Notes: generated by a model not told the origin, from the sequence alone. DNA of 60,846 nt from Actinomycetes bacterium (GCA_025355305.1 JANXZW010000063.1:1-60846); one strand, 5' to 3'. Positions 43,412 through 51,350 are shown, numbered from the stretch's first letter. Program-made: numbers and translations.

Positions 43412-44881
43412 CTGCGCACTCATTCCAACGAGAGGAAGTCCTCCGCCTGGATGGGCAGATCCTCCAACACAGAAAAGTCCTTTAACGGGGGAGCGATTGC
43501 GCGCTCTCATGAATGCCGACATCGCGCCGTTGCTGGAGGTGCCATAGATAGATCCACCTGGCGCGTTGGTGCTGTTCTGTAGATCGAGCGGAGTGCGAAA
43601 CTCCATAAGATCGAGTCGCTCGCTAACGCGCAGGCCTAACTCGTCAAGTTTTGTGATTATCTTCTCTGCATATTCCGCTCCACCGGTACTCCAGTCCCAT
43701 CCTGATTCGGGATCGTGTCTGGGGGCATTGACGAGAACGAACCAGTTCTCTGTGCTGGGGCGCTTGACCATAAGCGGATCGTTCGGAGCGCAGATATAAA
43801 TAGTTGGATCAGCTACCGGAATTTTTTTAGTGAAGATCTCGTCGAATTCGGCATCATAATCTGCGGGGAAGTAGATAGTGTGATGATTGAGTTTTGGTAC
43901 TACCCCAGTAATTTTAGAATTGTCCAGGCCAAGGAGTAGTGAGAAGCCGGCCAGAGATTTCTCTGCCCGCCTGAGTTTTCTCCGTTCCGGTTTTGCTTCC
44001 TTCACCGATGGTGCTAACAGTTGGTTATAGATGATTTCAGCATCGGCGTTGGCTACTACTAAATCGGCTGCTACCACCTCACCGCTAGCGAGGGTGATTC
44101 CTGTTACCGAACCGGCCTTCGTGTTGATAGAGGTGACGGCGGAGTTGAGGTGGATTCCAACGTTGAGCAGCCTGCAACGATCTTCTAGCGCTGCGCTGAG
44201 CTCTCCAATTCCACCAGAGATATGCCAAGCGCCGAAGGTCGCCTCGATGAAGGCGATGGTTAAGAGAGCAGCGGGAGCTTTACGCGGATCAGAACCGGTG
44301 TATGTCGCATATCGATCGATGATCATCTGGATATGTCTATCGTTGGTGTATTGAGCGGTGACTGAGTGGAGCGATTTCCAAGGGGAAATCTGTCGAATTC
44401 CTCGGATCAGATCGCGACGCTTGAGCAGGCTCCAGATAGATGTTAATTCGGACTGTACAAATGGAGTTCGAGAAATATCCCACATCACCTCGGCGCGCTG
44501 CATGAGAGAGTGCCAGGCATTGCCGGCAGCAAATCCAAAAGATTCATCGATAGCGGCACAGGTGCGGGAAAGATCGAGGTTGACGAAGTCGACGCTCTTG
44601 CCATCGGTAAAGTTGTAGGTAAATGCCGGATTGACCGCTTGCAGTGTCATGACTTTTTCTAAGCGCGGGCCAGTTTTAAGGAAGAAATCTTTATAGATTG
44701 CCGGAAGGGTCATCAGTGAGGGTCCTGTATCGAAGGCGTAGTCACCAATCCACTCGGTACGACATTTGCCACCAGTACGTTCAGAAGCCTCGTAGATTGT
44801 GATGTTATGACCCTGGCGTGCCAATCGAGCGGCTGCGGTCATTCCACCCACCCCTGCTCCGATCACGACGATCTTCGCCAC
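43349..44881 (-). CDS. CrtI-family carotenoid desaturase, CrtD-like
   Basis: 510 residues. FAD motif VVIGAGVGGMTAAARLARQGHNITIYEASERTGGKCRTEW and the C-terminal GGSAHPGGGLPLVGMSAQLVADAI place it in the CrtI/CrtD/CrtN family. It is distant from the crtI in the first cluster. Next to a CruF-like hydratase and a glycosyltransferase, a C-3',4' desaturase role (CrtD) is most likely; a ketolase role (CrtO) is less likely. It is the last gene of the operon that starts at 48260. Confidence 0.88.
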   Translation of the reverse strand: MAKIVVIGAGVGGMTAAARLARQGHNITIYEASERTGGKCRTEWIGDYAFDTGPSLMTLPAIYKDFFLKTGPRLEKVMTLQAVNPAFTYNFTDGKSVDFVNLDLSRTCAAIDESFGFAAGNAWHSLMQRAEVMWDISRTPFVQSELTSIWSLLKRRDLIRGIRQISPWKSLHSVTAQYTNDRHIQMIIDRYATYTGSDPRKAPAALLTIAFIEATFGAWHISGGIGELSAALEDRCRLLNVGIHLNSAVTSINTKAGSVTGITLASGEVVAADLVVANADAEIIYNQLLAPSVKEAKPERRKLRRAEKSLAGFSLLLGLDNSKITGVVPKLNHHTIYFPADYDAEFDEIFTKKIPVADPTIYICAPNDPLMVKRPSTENWFVLVNAPRHDPESGWDWSTGGAEYAEKIITKLDELGLRVSERLDLMEFRTPLDLQNSTNAPGGSIYGTSSNGAMSAFMRARNRSPVKGLFCVGGSAHPGGGLPLVGMSAQLVADAIGSAEAVVTAAHHHH

Positions 44882-45955
44882 TTATGCCACGCTCCGTCCC
44901 CGCCAGATTAGTTGGCCGGTTGATTTTTGGTGCCAAGATTTTCCAATGAGATACAAGAGAGTCAGGATAGCCAGTGGATGGAGAAGTGCGGTGCTCGGAT
45001 TAGATCGCGTTCGTGCCGCTGCGATGTAGCGGGTGAGCACGATCACGAAGTATGCGATCCACGCCGCGTGATAACCAAGGATAGCGAGCAAGAATGGGAG
45101 CACGCCTGTGAGAAAGAGAAAGAGCGACGAAGTTACTGCGCCAAGTGGGGAGCCAAAGGCGCGCCAAAGAGATTTTTTGTATCCGTTAAAGAGATCTGCA
45201 CGGTTCTCGTACATGCGACAAGCAACTACCTCACTGCCTTCGGCAACTGCGCCTTTGAACCCATTCTTGATGAGAAGACGAGCTAGTTCGAGGTCATCCA
45301 AGATTTCATGACGAATGGCCTTGTGGCCACCAGCGCTCAGGTATGCGGCGCGCTTCACGATCAGAAATTGTCCGTTGGCGATAACCATGGAGGCAAATTT
45401 CCCGTTTTCGGCAAAGCGCAGTGGCACAGATGAGAGCCATGACCATTGCAGGAGGGGTTGGATTAACCTCTCAAAGAGGCTCTCAGCGATCTGGCGCGGG
45501 TAGGGAGAGATGAAATCCCAACCCAACCTCTCCATATTGGCAATGGATGCAGCGATGGCGCTGGGCGCAACTCTTACATCGGCATCAACAAAGACTAAAT
45601 ACTCACTGGTTGAATGAGCAACGAGCTGGTGGCAGGCAAAGTTTTTTCCTAGCCAACCATCAGGGAGATCTACTCCAGAAATTGTTCTAACTGCAGGGTA
45701 TGTCGCAAGAAGGTCACTTGTTCCGTCGATTGAATGATCGTCTAAAACAATCACCTCACTTTTGCGAAGTGATGTTGCAGCGAGGAGGCACGAGATGACT
45801 CCATCGACATTGTTGACCTCATTGCGCATGGGAACAAGAATCGATACTGAAGATTGAATTTCTTTTGCATGACTTGCTTTGACAACTCGAATCGTGAAGG
45901 CGTTGAGGATAGAGATGATCAATGGAATTGCAACGAGTACAAGAAGAATCAGCAT
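44882..45955 (-). CDS. Membrane-bound family 2 glycosyltransferase, CruG/CrtQ-like
   Basis: 357 residues. One N-terminal hydrophobic anchor and about three C-terminal transmembrane segments flank a GT2 domain: SVSILVPMRNEVNNVDGVI, VIVLDDHSIDGTSDLL, VFVDADVRV (the DxD-like metal site), ILDDLELARLLIKNG and a QPLLQWSW stretch. By context it would glycosylate the hydroxyl added by CruF. It ends directly at the next start, with no gap. The sugar donor is unknown. Confidence 0.85.
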   Translation of the reverse strand: MLILLVLVAIPLIISILNAFTIRVVKASHAKEIQSSVSILVPMRNEVNNVDGVISCLLAATSLRKSEVIVLDDHSIDGTSDLLATYPAVRTISGVDLPDGWLGKNFACHQLVAHSTSEYLVFVDADVRVAPSAIAASIANMERLGWDFISPYPRQIAESLFERLIQPLLQWSWLSSVPLRFAENGKFASMVIANGQFLIVKRAAYLSAGGHKAIRHEILDDLELARLLIKNGFKGAVAEGSEVVACRMYENRADLFNGYKKSLWRAFGSPLGAVTSSLFLFLTGVLPFLLAILGYHAAWIAYFVIVLTRYIAAARTRSNPSTALLHPLAILTLLYLIGKSWHQKSTGQLIWRGRSVA

Positions 45956-45958
45956 TGG

Positions 45959-46780
45959 CTAAGCGGTATCGGGTCGACCAAAGCGAAGTTGGAAGATATA
46001 CGGGATAAGGTAGACGGCGAAGATGATGCCGACAAACTCACCAATCTTGGTGTGATGGAAGAAGAAGATATTTCCGATTACTCCGCCAATAAACGCCCAG
46101 AAGAGCAAGATATTTGGTACTTGTGAATTAATGGCGTTCTTGCGACGCTCCTGAGGTAAGAAGCGGTGCAAGGTCGCCATTAGGCCCATCCCGGCAAAGA
46201 GCCACCCGGCAGCATTGGAGAGAGGAATCATCGGTTCAAAGGGAACATGCGGCCCTACGAGTTTCCAACTCCAGCGACCCGCATCCACCATCTGAGGATC
46301 TAAAAAGAGATCCCAGATCATCAATCCGATTCCGCCATATAAAAAGACCCAACTACCTGCAGCACGGCGAGCAGCAATAAGTATGGGGTACGAAAGCATC
46401 ATCCATGCAAAAGGAACGAGAAGCGGTACGCCGAATATCTGTACACCTAGCGAATGGTCGTAGTGATAGCGACCGAAGGGCCAACCGCTTTTAACTCCGA
46501 GCGCTTCAATCGCGAGGGAATAAAAAAATGTCACGAGGGTGAAGGTAACCGCGAAGAATGGACCATAAACAAGATACGAATGGAGAATCATTGTGGCCGC
46601 GCCAATGAAGACGGTTGCAAGAGTGATGTCTCGTAGTACGGTCCCATGGACTAATGGATACGCAATTTGTAAACCTATTGCCGAGAGCAGCCCCAAGTAG
46701 AGGAGAAAGGTCTGCTGACTTGAAATTGTTTGCTTCTTATAGCGCCCATTGCGTCGGAGGCGATAGTTGCGAGTAGTCAC
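45959..46780 (-). CDS. cruF: Carotenoid 1',2'-hydratase, CruF-like
   Basis: 273 residues with about seven transmembrane segments and a GTG start. The block FFYSLAIEALGVKSGWPFGRYHYDHSLGVQIFGVPLLVPFAWMMLSYP and the later IGLMIWDLFLDPQMVDAGRWSW match the carotenoid biosynthesis membrane protein family (CruF). CruF adds water across the terminal double bond of acyclic carotenoids, giving a tertiary hydroxyl. It sits between the CrtA-like and glycosyltransferase genes. Confidence 0.88.
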   Translation of the reverse strand: MTTRNYRLRRNGRYKKQTISSQQTFLLYLGLLSAIGLQIAYPLVHGTVLRDITLATVFIGAATMILHSYLVYGPFFAVTFTLVTFFYSLAIEALGVKSGWPFGRYHYDHSLGVQIFGVPLLVPFAWMMLSYPILIAARRAAGSWVFLYGGIGLMIWDLFLDPQMVDAGRWSWKLVGPHVPFEPMIPLSNAAGWLFAGMGLMATLHRFLPQERRKNAINSQVPNILLFWAFIGGVIGNIFFFHHTKIGEFVGIIFAVYLIPYIFQLRFGRPDTA

Positions 46781-46794
46781 GATTTAATTCTGCC

Positions 46795-47475
46795 TTACTT
46801 AGCCCTGCTAATGGCGCCGCGAACCTCTTGAAGTGCGAAACGGGCAAAGAGTTCTTCGGAGTACCAGCGTTGCGCCTTCGTCTCTCGGATTACCGCTGAG
46901 TGGGCAGCGTCCTTGTAAGCAAATTCGCGCAGGGCCGTCCCGCTGTTCCAGATCGAGAGCGTTCCTTGCAGACCAAGCGGCGCCTCACCGATTCCAATGG
47001 CGCTTTCAACTCCGGCGCATCCGCGCAGACTTTCGATAACGGGAGGTACCGCCCGCCAAAATTGCAGATTTTTCTGCCATTGGATGCGCGCTCGAGTCAG
47101 TGCCAGAATCTTGCCTTGCCATCTCTTGCTCAGTTCCACATCTACTTCAAAGGGTTCTTGCTTTGACCATTGGCCGTGCGAGGAGATCGGAGTGGCTAGA
47201 TATCTCAATTCAGATTTAGCAAAGGAGCGCCAACCTTCGACTACCGGGCCTGAATCAAATTCCAGCAAGGCATCCGCATCAATTGTTACGATCAATCCCC
47301 AGAGCGTAGGGTCGGCATCACGAGGTGTGAAGGTCTGGCCGGTACCAGTACCGATTAATTTGAAAAAACCCAGTGACTTATCTCTCTTGAGCTTGCGGCG
47401 ATCACTTGCCATGTGCCAGATCGCCTGCGGCGCTCGCTTGGCAGCAATGCGCCAGAGGTATATGACTGTAATCAC
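46795..47475 (-). CDS. Spheroidene monooxygenase (CrtA)-like protein
   Basis: 226 residues. The block FFKLIGTGTGQTFTPRDADPTLWGLIVTID matches the GxGxGFTP-W region of CrtA, and GIGEAPLGLQGTLSIWNSGTALREFAY followed by RETKAQRWYSEELFARF matches its C-terminal half. CrtA is a heme-containing enzyme that adds a keto group at C-2 of acyclic carotenoids such as spheroidene. It overlaps the hydrolase gene by four bases and belongs to the same operon. The reaction here is inferred. Confidence 0.83.
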   Translation of the reverse strand: MITVIYLWRIAAKRAPQAIWHMASDRRKLKRDKSLGFFKLIGTGTGQTFTPRDADPTLWGLIVTIDADALLEFDSGPVVEGWRSFAKSELRYLATPISSHGQWSKQEPFEVDVELSKRWQGKILALTRARIQWQKNLQFWRAVPPVIESLRGCAGVESAIGIGEAPLGLQGTLSIWNSGTALREFAYKDAAHSAVIRETKAQRWYSEELFARFALQEVRGAISRAK

Positions 47476-48260
47476 TGAACCAGCGCTGCGGTATACGTAA
47501 TTTCAGCGGCACATTCTTGCCAGCTATCCCACATAGGGGCATGCCCGGATTGAGAAAGAGTTACCCATCGTGAATGGATCGGTAGCAAAGTTCGCTCCTG
47601 GGAAGTCTGCGCTGGAAGAGTCTTATCGCTATCCCCGAAAATGATGGTGATCGGGATCTGGCTCGATATGGGCTTATCAAAGCGGCGCTTTAGCATTCCG
47701 TCCCATGCTGCAAAGTAACCACTCGAAGAGCCGTAGGCGACAACCGCGTCAACGATCGTTTCATGGGGAAGCTCGCGCCAGCGTGGGCTAACTTCAAAGA
47801 ATCCTAATTTGCGCGCCCATTCCTGCTTCATCAATTGGTCTGCATACTTGTAGGTGTATTGCGCCATGGTTCGTGATGTAGCCCCCATGACCGAGCGATG
47901 TGTCGTCGGTACGAGCCAGAGACCCGCGGGTGCGAGACCAGTGACGGTTTTGGTTCTCTCTGGATAAGCAGCCGCGATTTCAAGGGCGATCCAGCCACCG
48001 AGAGAATTTCCAGCGAAGTGCGCCTTCTCGATCCCCATCGTGTCCAACTGCTCTACTAGAAGGAGTCCAAGGGAGTAAGGATCCATAGCCTGATTAGGCT
48101 CCATCGCTGAATTGCCATGACCAGGAAGGTCGAATGCGATGACCTGGAATTTATCTTGCAGTGCGGGGGTGATCAGCTTCCATGAGGTTGATCCAGATCC
48201 CATGCCATGAATGAGGACAAGAGGCTCTCCAGAGCCAGAGCTTTCATAGGAGAGTTTCAC
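47472..48260 (-). CDS. Alpha/beta hydrolase
   Basis: 262 residues, probable GTG start. Oxyanion region LVLIHGMGSGSTSW, nucleophile elbow AGNSLGGW, acid FGDSDKTL and histidine SQSGHAPMW make a full triad. It leads the carotenoid-modification operon and overlaps the CrtA-like gene by four bases. An esterase role on a carotenoid ester, or an unrelated role, are both open. TAAAGT lies seven bases before the start. Confidence 0.87.
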   Translation of the reverse strand: MKLSYESSGSGEPLVLIHGMGSGSTSWKLITPALQDKFQVIAFDLPGHGNSAMEPNQAMDPYSLGLLLVEQLDTMGIEKAHFAGNSLGGWIALEIAAAYPERTKTVTGLAPAGLWLVPTTHRSVMGATSRTMAQYTYKYADQLMKQEWARKLGFFEVSPRWRELPHETIVDAVVAYGSSSGYFAAWDGMLKRRFDKPISSQIPITIIFGDSDKTLPAQTSQERTLLPIHSRWVTLSQSGHAPMWDSWQECAAEITYTAALVQ

Positions 48261-48283
48261 GCTTGTAACTTTACCTTGCCTGA

Positions 48284-49054
48284 CTAGGAGTGGAATATCC
48301 AGGTTTTAGCGATCGTGAAAAGCGCCAGGGAGAAAAGTAGGTAGACAAATAGCCGGCGCAGGAGTGGGACAGGTACCCGTTTGGTGTTATGGGATGCGAT
48401 GAGGGAGACCACGATTGCCACCGCCCCAATACCGACTGGAGCGCCCCACTTAACTTGATGCCAGATCGCGTGGTGGCCCACGAAAGAGGTCAAAGAGTTG
48501 ATTGAGATGATAAGTAGGGAAGTCCCCGCTGCCTTGTTCTGCGGAGTGTTATAAAAGAGGACCAGGACGGGAATCGCAAGGAACCCACCACCGATACCAA
48601 AGACCCCGGTCAATGAGCCAATAATCAAGGAGATCAAGATCAGGACTCCAAGTGACATTCGCTTCTCTACATCAGCCTTCACAGGCCTTCGTAAGGTAGC
48701 AACACCTGCGACGATCAAGATCAAGGCAAAACCACTGGTTATAACTGAATTGGGCAGATGCTTTGAGAGGATCGCCCCACCAATATTTGTTACTAAGCCG
48801 ATACCCCAAATAGAAAATGCCTCTCGATATAGAACTTCGTGGGTTCTCATCTTGGGCAGCGCCCCAGAAAAGGCAGCTAAGAAGACGATGGCGAGTGCCG
48901 CAGTCGTTGCTTGCGTTGGCGTGAAGTGAAATACATAAAGCAAGATCGGCACGGAGGTAAGTGCCCCACCCGCTCCGACGAATCCCAAGACCGAACCAAT
49001 GAAAATTCCGGAGAGGATCGCGAGAAGCGCATTCACGGGTACATCTTCCACCAT
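48284..49054 (-). CDS. TauE/SafE (TSUP) family membrane permease
   Basis: 256 residues with about eight transmembrane segments. The two family repeats begin FIGSVLGFVGAGGALTSVPILLYVFHFTPTQATTAAL and GSLTGVFGIGGGFLAIPVLVLFYNTPQNKAAGTSLLIISINS. The family moves sulfite, sulfonates or other organic anions. It lies 23 bases upstream of the hydrolase gene and may be co-transcribed, but a link to carotenoids is not evident. Confidence 0.9.
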   Translation of the reverse strand: MVEDVPVNALLAILSGIFIGSVLGFVGAGGALTSVPILLYVFHFTPTQATTAALAIVFLAAFSGALPKMRTHEVLYREAFSIWGIGLVTNIGGAILSKHLPNSVITSGFALILIVAGVATLRRPVKADVEKRMSLGVLILISLIIGSLTGVFGIGGGFLAIPVLVLFYNTPQNKAAGTSLLIISINSLTSFVGHHAIWHQVKWGAPVGIGAVAIVVSLIASHNTKRVPVPLLRRLFVYLLFSLALFTIAKTWIFHS

Positions 49055-49129
49055 TCATTGATCAATTTTTACAAATAAAAAGCTGAATAGATTTATCACG
49101 TTTCACCTGCGCCGAGAGCAACGAACCTG

Positions 49130-49135
49130 TAAATT
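49130..49135 (+). promoter_or_regulatory. Putative -10 element of the first two-TM paralogue (leaderless)
   Basis: TAAATT, six bases (ccccct), ATG at 49142. Confidence 0.4.
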
Positions 49136-49141
49136 CCCCCT

Positions 49142-49768
49142 ATGCCTCTTCACTCCGCCCGAAGTGGTCACACTCGAAGGCACCGTGAATCCCTAGGCCA
49201 TCTCCGGTTGAGTCTGGAAGACTTAGATGAAATTGTTGAGCGTTGGCAGAGGCTCTGCTCTTCAGTGACGATCACAGTCGGGGATGGCCTTACCGCTGAC
49301 TATGTTGAGGACCTCTATGAGGTATCAAATGATGAACTTTCGAATCTGATGATTAGAGCTGAAAATCCGACGGTCTCGGTTATGTTCAAACACAATCGTG
49401 CCGAAATTTCTTACTCTGATGAGCCCGAGGATCGGGTCACCATAAGCACTATTAGGCAATCACTCAAGGCTCATAAAATTCGAACGCCCTTCTATCGCTT
49501 GAAGATATTTTGGGCGTGGATTTACGCCTTTGTGATTATGGGCGCCATCTTCGCCGATGACAGATTGCAAGGTTCACAAAGGCCGCCACCGCCACTACTA
49601 AAGAGCCTCGGCCAACTTCCACCTCCACCACCTCCACCACCTCCGCCACCGTTCTCAACCACGATACTCATGGTTACGCTCCTAACTTTTATTTTGATTA
49701 CAGCTTGGTTTATCCATGCCTATACAAAGTTAGATGCGCAATCGTCAACTCGAATCAAACGAAAGTAG
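49142..49768 (+). CDS. Unrecognised two-TM protein with polyproline loop, paralogue A
   Basis: 208 residues of a family I do not recognise. Residues 1-115 form a soluble, charged domain: RRHRESLGHLRLSLEDLDEIVERWQ, VTITVGDGLTADYVEDLYEVSNDELSNLMIRAENP, then a basic TPFYRLKIFW entry to the first membrane helix. A loop with PPPP and an eleven-proline run separates two transmembrane helices, and the tail is basic (SSTRIKRK). It shares the whole layout with the protein at 49938, so the pair arose by tandem duplication. The soluble domain should face the cytoplasm. Confidence 0.8.
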   Translation: MPLHSARSGHTRRHRESLGHLRLSLEDLDEIVERWQRLCSSVTITVGDGLTADYVEDLYEVSNDELSNLMIRAENPTVSVMFKHNRAEISYSDEPEDRVTISTIRQSLKAHKIRTPFYRLKIFWAWIYAFVIMGAIFADDRLQGSQRPPPPLLKSLGQLPPPPPPPPPPPFSTTILMVTLLTFILITAWFIHAYTKLDAQSSTRIKRK

Positions 49769-49866
49769 TTGATGTAACCCGGCCTCCACGGGATTGATTT
49801 GAGGTTATTTAACGGAGTCTGAACGCCGTGCAAACTTAGAGAATTTTTATGATTGTCCTATGCAAC

Positions 49867-49897
49867 AATTAAATAAATTAAATAAATTAAATAATTA
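49867..49897. repeat. AT-only 9-base tandem repeat
   Basis: Three and a half copies of AATTAAATA in the gap between the two paralogues. It may be an AT-rich promoter UP element or a slippage tract. The rest of the 169-base gap shows no ORF. Confidence 0.7.
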
Positions 49898-49925
49898 GTC
49901 TGCGACTCGACTTCTCGATGTTTAG

Positions 49926-49931
49926 TACCCT
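49926..49931 (+). promoter_or_regulatory. Putative -10 element of the second two-TM paralogue (leaderless)
   Basis: TACCCT, six bases (gtttct), ATG at 49938. Confidence 0.4.
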
Positions 49932-49937
49932 GTTTCT

Positions 49938-50600
49938 ATGGCCATTCACTCTAAAAAAGATGACCACTTACGCCGGCGACGCGAATCCCTAGGCCATGTG
50001 AGGATCCATCTCGACGACTTAGAGGCATTGGTCGATGAGTGGGAGCGTTGGGGGATGGGCATCAATATCAGCGTTGGCGATGGCGTAAGCGCCGATTTCA
50101 TTGAAGATTTAGCGGATGCAACGAAATTTGAAATTTCTCATTTGACGATTCAAACGGAAAATCCGCCTATGGCCATTGCGCTGCGCCGAGATAAGGCAGA
50201 ACTCTCTTATAGTGCAGGCCATCAAGAGATGATGAGCGTCAATAATTTACGGGCATCGCTAAAACCATATCGCTTACACACTCCTTATTACAGATTGCGC
50301 TCCTTCTGGTGGGTTGAATATCTGCTGGTTACAATCACAACTGTTCTGGTAGTGGCAAAGGTTGATTACTGGAACCTTCCGGTCTGGCCCGCTTACCCTC
50401 CAGTCGGTGCACTCATCTTCTTGATCTTCTGGTTCCTCTACTCCTTTGGAAAGCTGCAAAAACGTTCATCGACGCGGATTTTGCGCGGTAAGAAGGTCTC
50501 TCGCAAGTGGATGCGCGCTAAAAACCTGACGTATTGGATCTTCCCTCCAGTTGCCCTCGCGCTTGGAATTATTCTGGGGAAGTATCTCGGAAAACCCTAA
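49938..50600 (+). CDS. Unrecognised two-TM protein, paralogue B
   Basis: 220 residues. It aligns with the protein at 49142 through RRRRESLGHVRIHLDDLEALVDEWERW, ISVGDGVSADFIEDLADATKFEISHLTIQTENPP, AELSYSAG, LRASLKPYRLHTPYYRLRSFW and, after two membrane segments, KLQKRSSTRI. The proline run of the paralogue is absent here; instead the loop is short (VDYWNLPVWPAYPP), and a third C-terminal hydrophobic segment (YWIFPPVALALGIILGKYLG) is added. Function unknown. It has its own -10 element and is not coupled to the first copy. Confidence 0.8.
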   Translation: MAIHSKKDDHLRRRRESLGHVRIHLDDLEALVDEWERWGMGINISVGDGVSADFIEDLADATKFEISHLTIQTENPPMAIALRRDKAELSYSAGHQEMMSVNNLRASLKPYRLHTPYYRLRSFWWVEYLLVTITTVLVVAKVDYWNLPVWPAYPPVGALIFLIFWFLYSFGKLQKRSSTRILRGKKVSRKWMRAKNLTYWIFPPVALALGIILGKYLGKP

Positions 50601-50613
50601 AGTACTAAATTAA

Positions 50614-50619
50614 TAGAAT
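50614..50619 (+). promoter_or_regulatory. Putative -10 element of the DUF952 gene (leaderless)
   Basis: TAGAAT, six bases (aagtcc), ATG at 50626. Confidence 0.45.
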
Positions 50620-50625
50620 AAGTCC

Positions 50626-50976
50626 ATGGAGCAATCAGATTTGGATTTCAATACAACCGATCTGATTTACCATGTCACAACTCAGCACGATTGGCTCAGC
50701 GCCCAACTCTCCGGGATCTACAACCGTTCCACCAAAGACAAATCCTTTGATGATGTGGGATTTATACACGCCTCAACAGCGATCCAGTTAGAAGAGACGA
50801 AGAACTTTGTCTACGGCAACTTCGCTGCGAAATTAGTAGTACTAATCCTAAGTCAAAGCAAACTTTCTTCGGCCGGGATTGCGGTCCGCTTCGAAGAAGG
50901 GGGAGAGGGAGAGTTCTATCCTCACATCTATGCCCCCATTCCGGTGCGGCTCATAGTCGATACAATTGAGCTCTAA
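50626..50976 (+). CDS. DUF952 family protein
   Basis: 116 residues. DLIYHVTTQHDWLSAQLSGIYNRSTKDKSFDDVGFIHASTAIQLEETKNFVYGN and EGEFYPHIYAPIPVRLIVDTIEL match the DUF952 pattern (IYH at the start, GFIHxST, and PHIYGPIP near the end). The fold resembles ADP-ribosyl-type domains such as RNA 2'-phosphotransferase, but no activity is established. A 59-residue ORF follows after 14 bases and probably shares its transcript. Confidence 0.88.
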   Translation: MEQSDLDFNTTDLIYHVTTQHDWLSAQLSGIYNRSTKDKSFDDVGFIHASTAIQLEETKNFVYGNFAAKLVVLILSQSKLSSAGIAVRFEEGGEGEFYPHIYAPIPVRLIVDTIEL

Positions 50977-50990
50977 GGAAGAGAGTAAAT

Positions 50991-51170
50991 ATGGAAATCT
51001 TTACCTACCAGATCGAGTACTACGGTGATAAGGCGAGTGAGCAAGTTAAGGCTGTCGTGTATGAACTCAAGGATGGCTGGTTTGTCTTCTATGGCGGCAA
51101 GACTCAGGCGGAGCAGGTGTTGCGCGTACGGGCAACTGAGGTTACAAGAGTGGTGTTAGTAGCCGAGTAA
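50991..51170 (+). CDS. Small unrecognised protein, 59 residues
   Basis: The ORF runs from ATG at 50991 to TAA at 51170, with AAGGAAGAG just upstream. The product starts MEIFTYQIEYYGDKASEQ and ends VTRVVLVAE. It alternates polar and hydrophobic residues (AVVYELKDGWFVFYGG), consistent with a small all-beta protein. No membrane segment, cysteine or known motif is seen. The good ribosome binding site and 14-base distance to the DUF952 stop support a real second gene of that transcript. Confidence 0.7.
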   Translation: MEIFTYQIEYYGDKASEQVKAVVYELKDGWFVFYGGKTQAEQVLRVRATEVTRVVLVAE

Positions 51171-51304
51171 TTCTAAATAGGGGGCAATGGGATAGGGGGG
51201 CCTCCGGTCATCTTTAGAAGAGCGCAACTTATGCAATTCAGCTCCTTAGATTCTCCCCTTTAGCCAGGTACATTCGTTGGAATTAGCCCCTCTCGGGGGT
51301 CTAC

Positions 51305-51350
51305 TTGCCCCTGTCACCTAGGGAGACTATCTTTCGAACATATGTTCGAA
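51305..51350 (+). promoter_or_regulatory. SOS promoter A: LexA box overlapping -10 and start codon of DUF6504
   Basis: -35 TTGCCC (51305-51310), 17-base spacer, -10 TATCTT (51328-51333), then the perfect 18-base palindrome TTCGAACATATGTTCGAA (51333-51350). Its core is the Gram-positive LexA box TCGAAC-N4-GTTCGA. The ATG of the DUF6504 gene lies in the centre of the palindrome, eight bases after the -10, so the transcript should be leaderless and LexA binding would cover both -10 and +1. The preceding 130 bases hold no gene. Confidence 0.85.

Noticed and set aside
47472-49054. TauE permease as part of the carotenoid operon
   Set aside because: A 23-base gap and a separate -10-like element before the hydrolase gene make this uncertain, and the family has no known carotenoid role.
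48672-49058. 128-residue minus-strand ORF over the TauE gene
   Set aside because: It is an alternate-frame shadow of a convincing eight-helix permease.
49867-49897. AT-rich 9-base iterons as a possible replication origin or plasmid element
   Set aside because: There is no Rep gene or DnaA box cluster nearby, and the tract is only 31 bases, directly upstream of a promoter.
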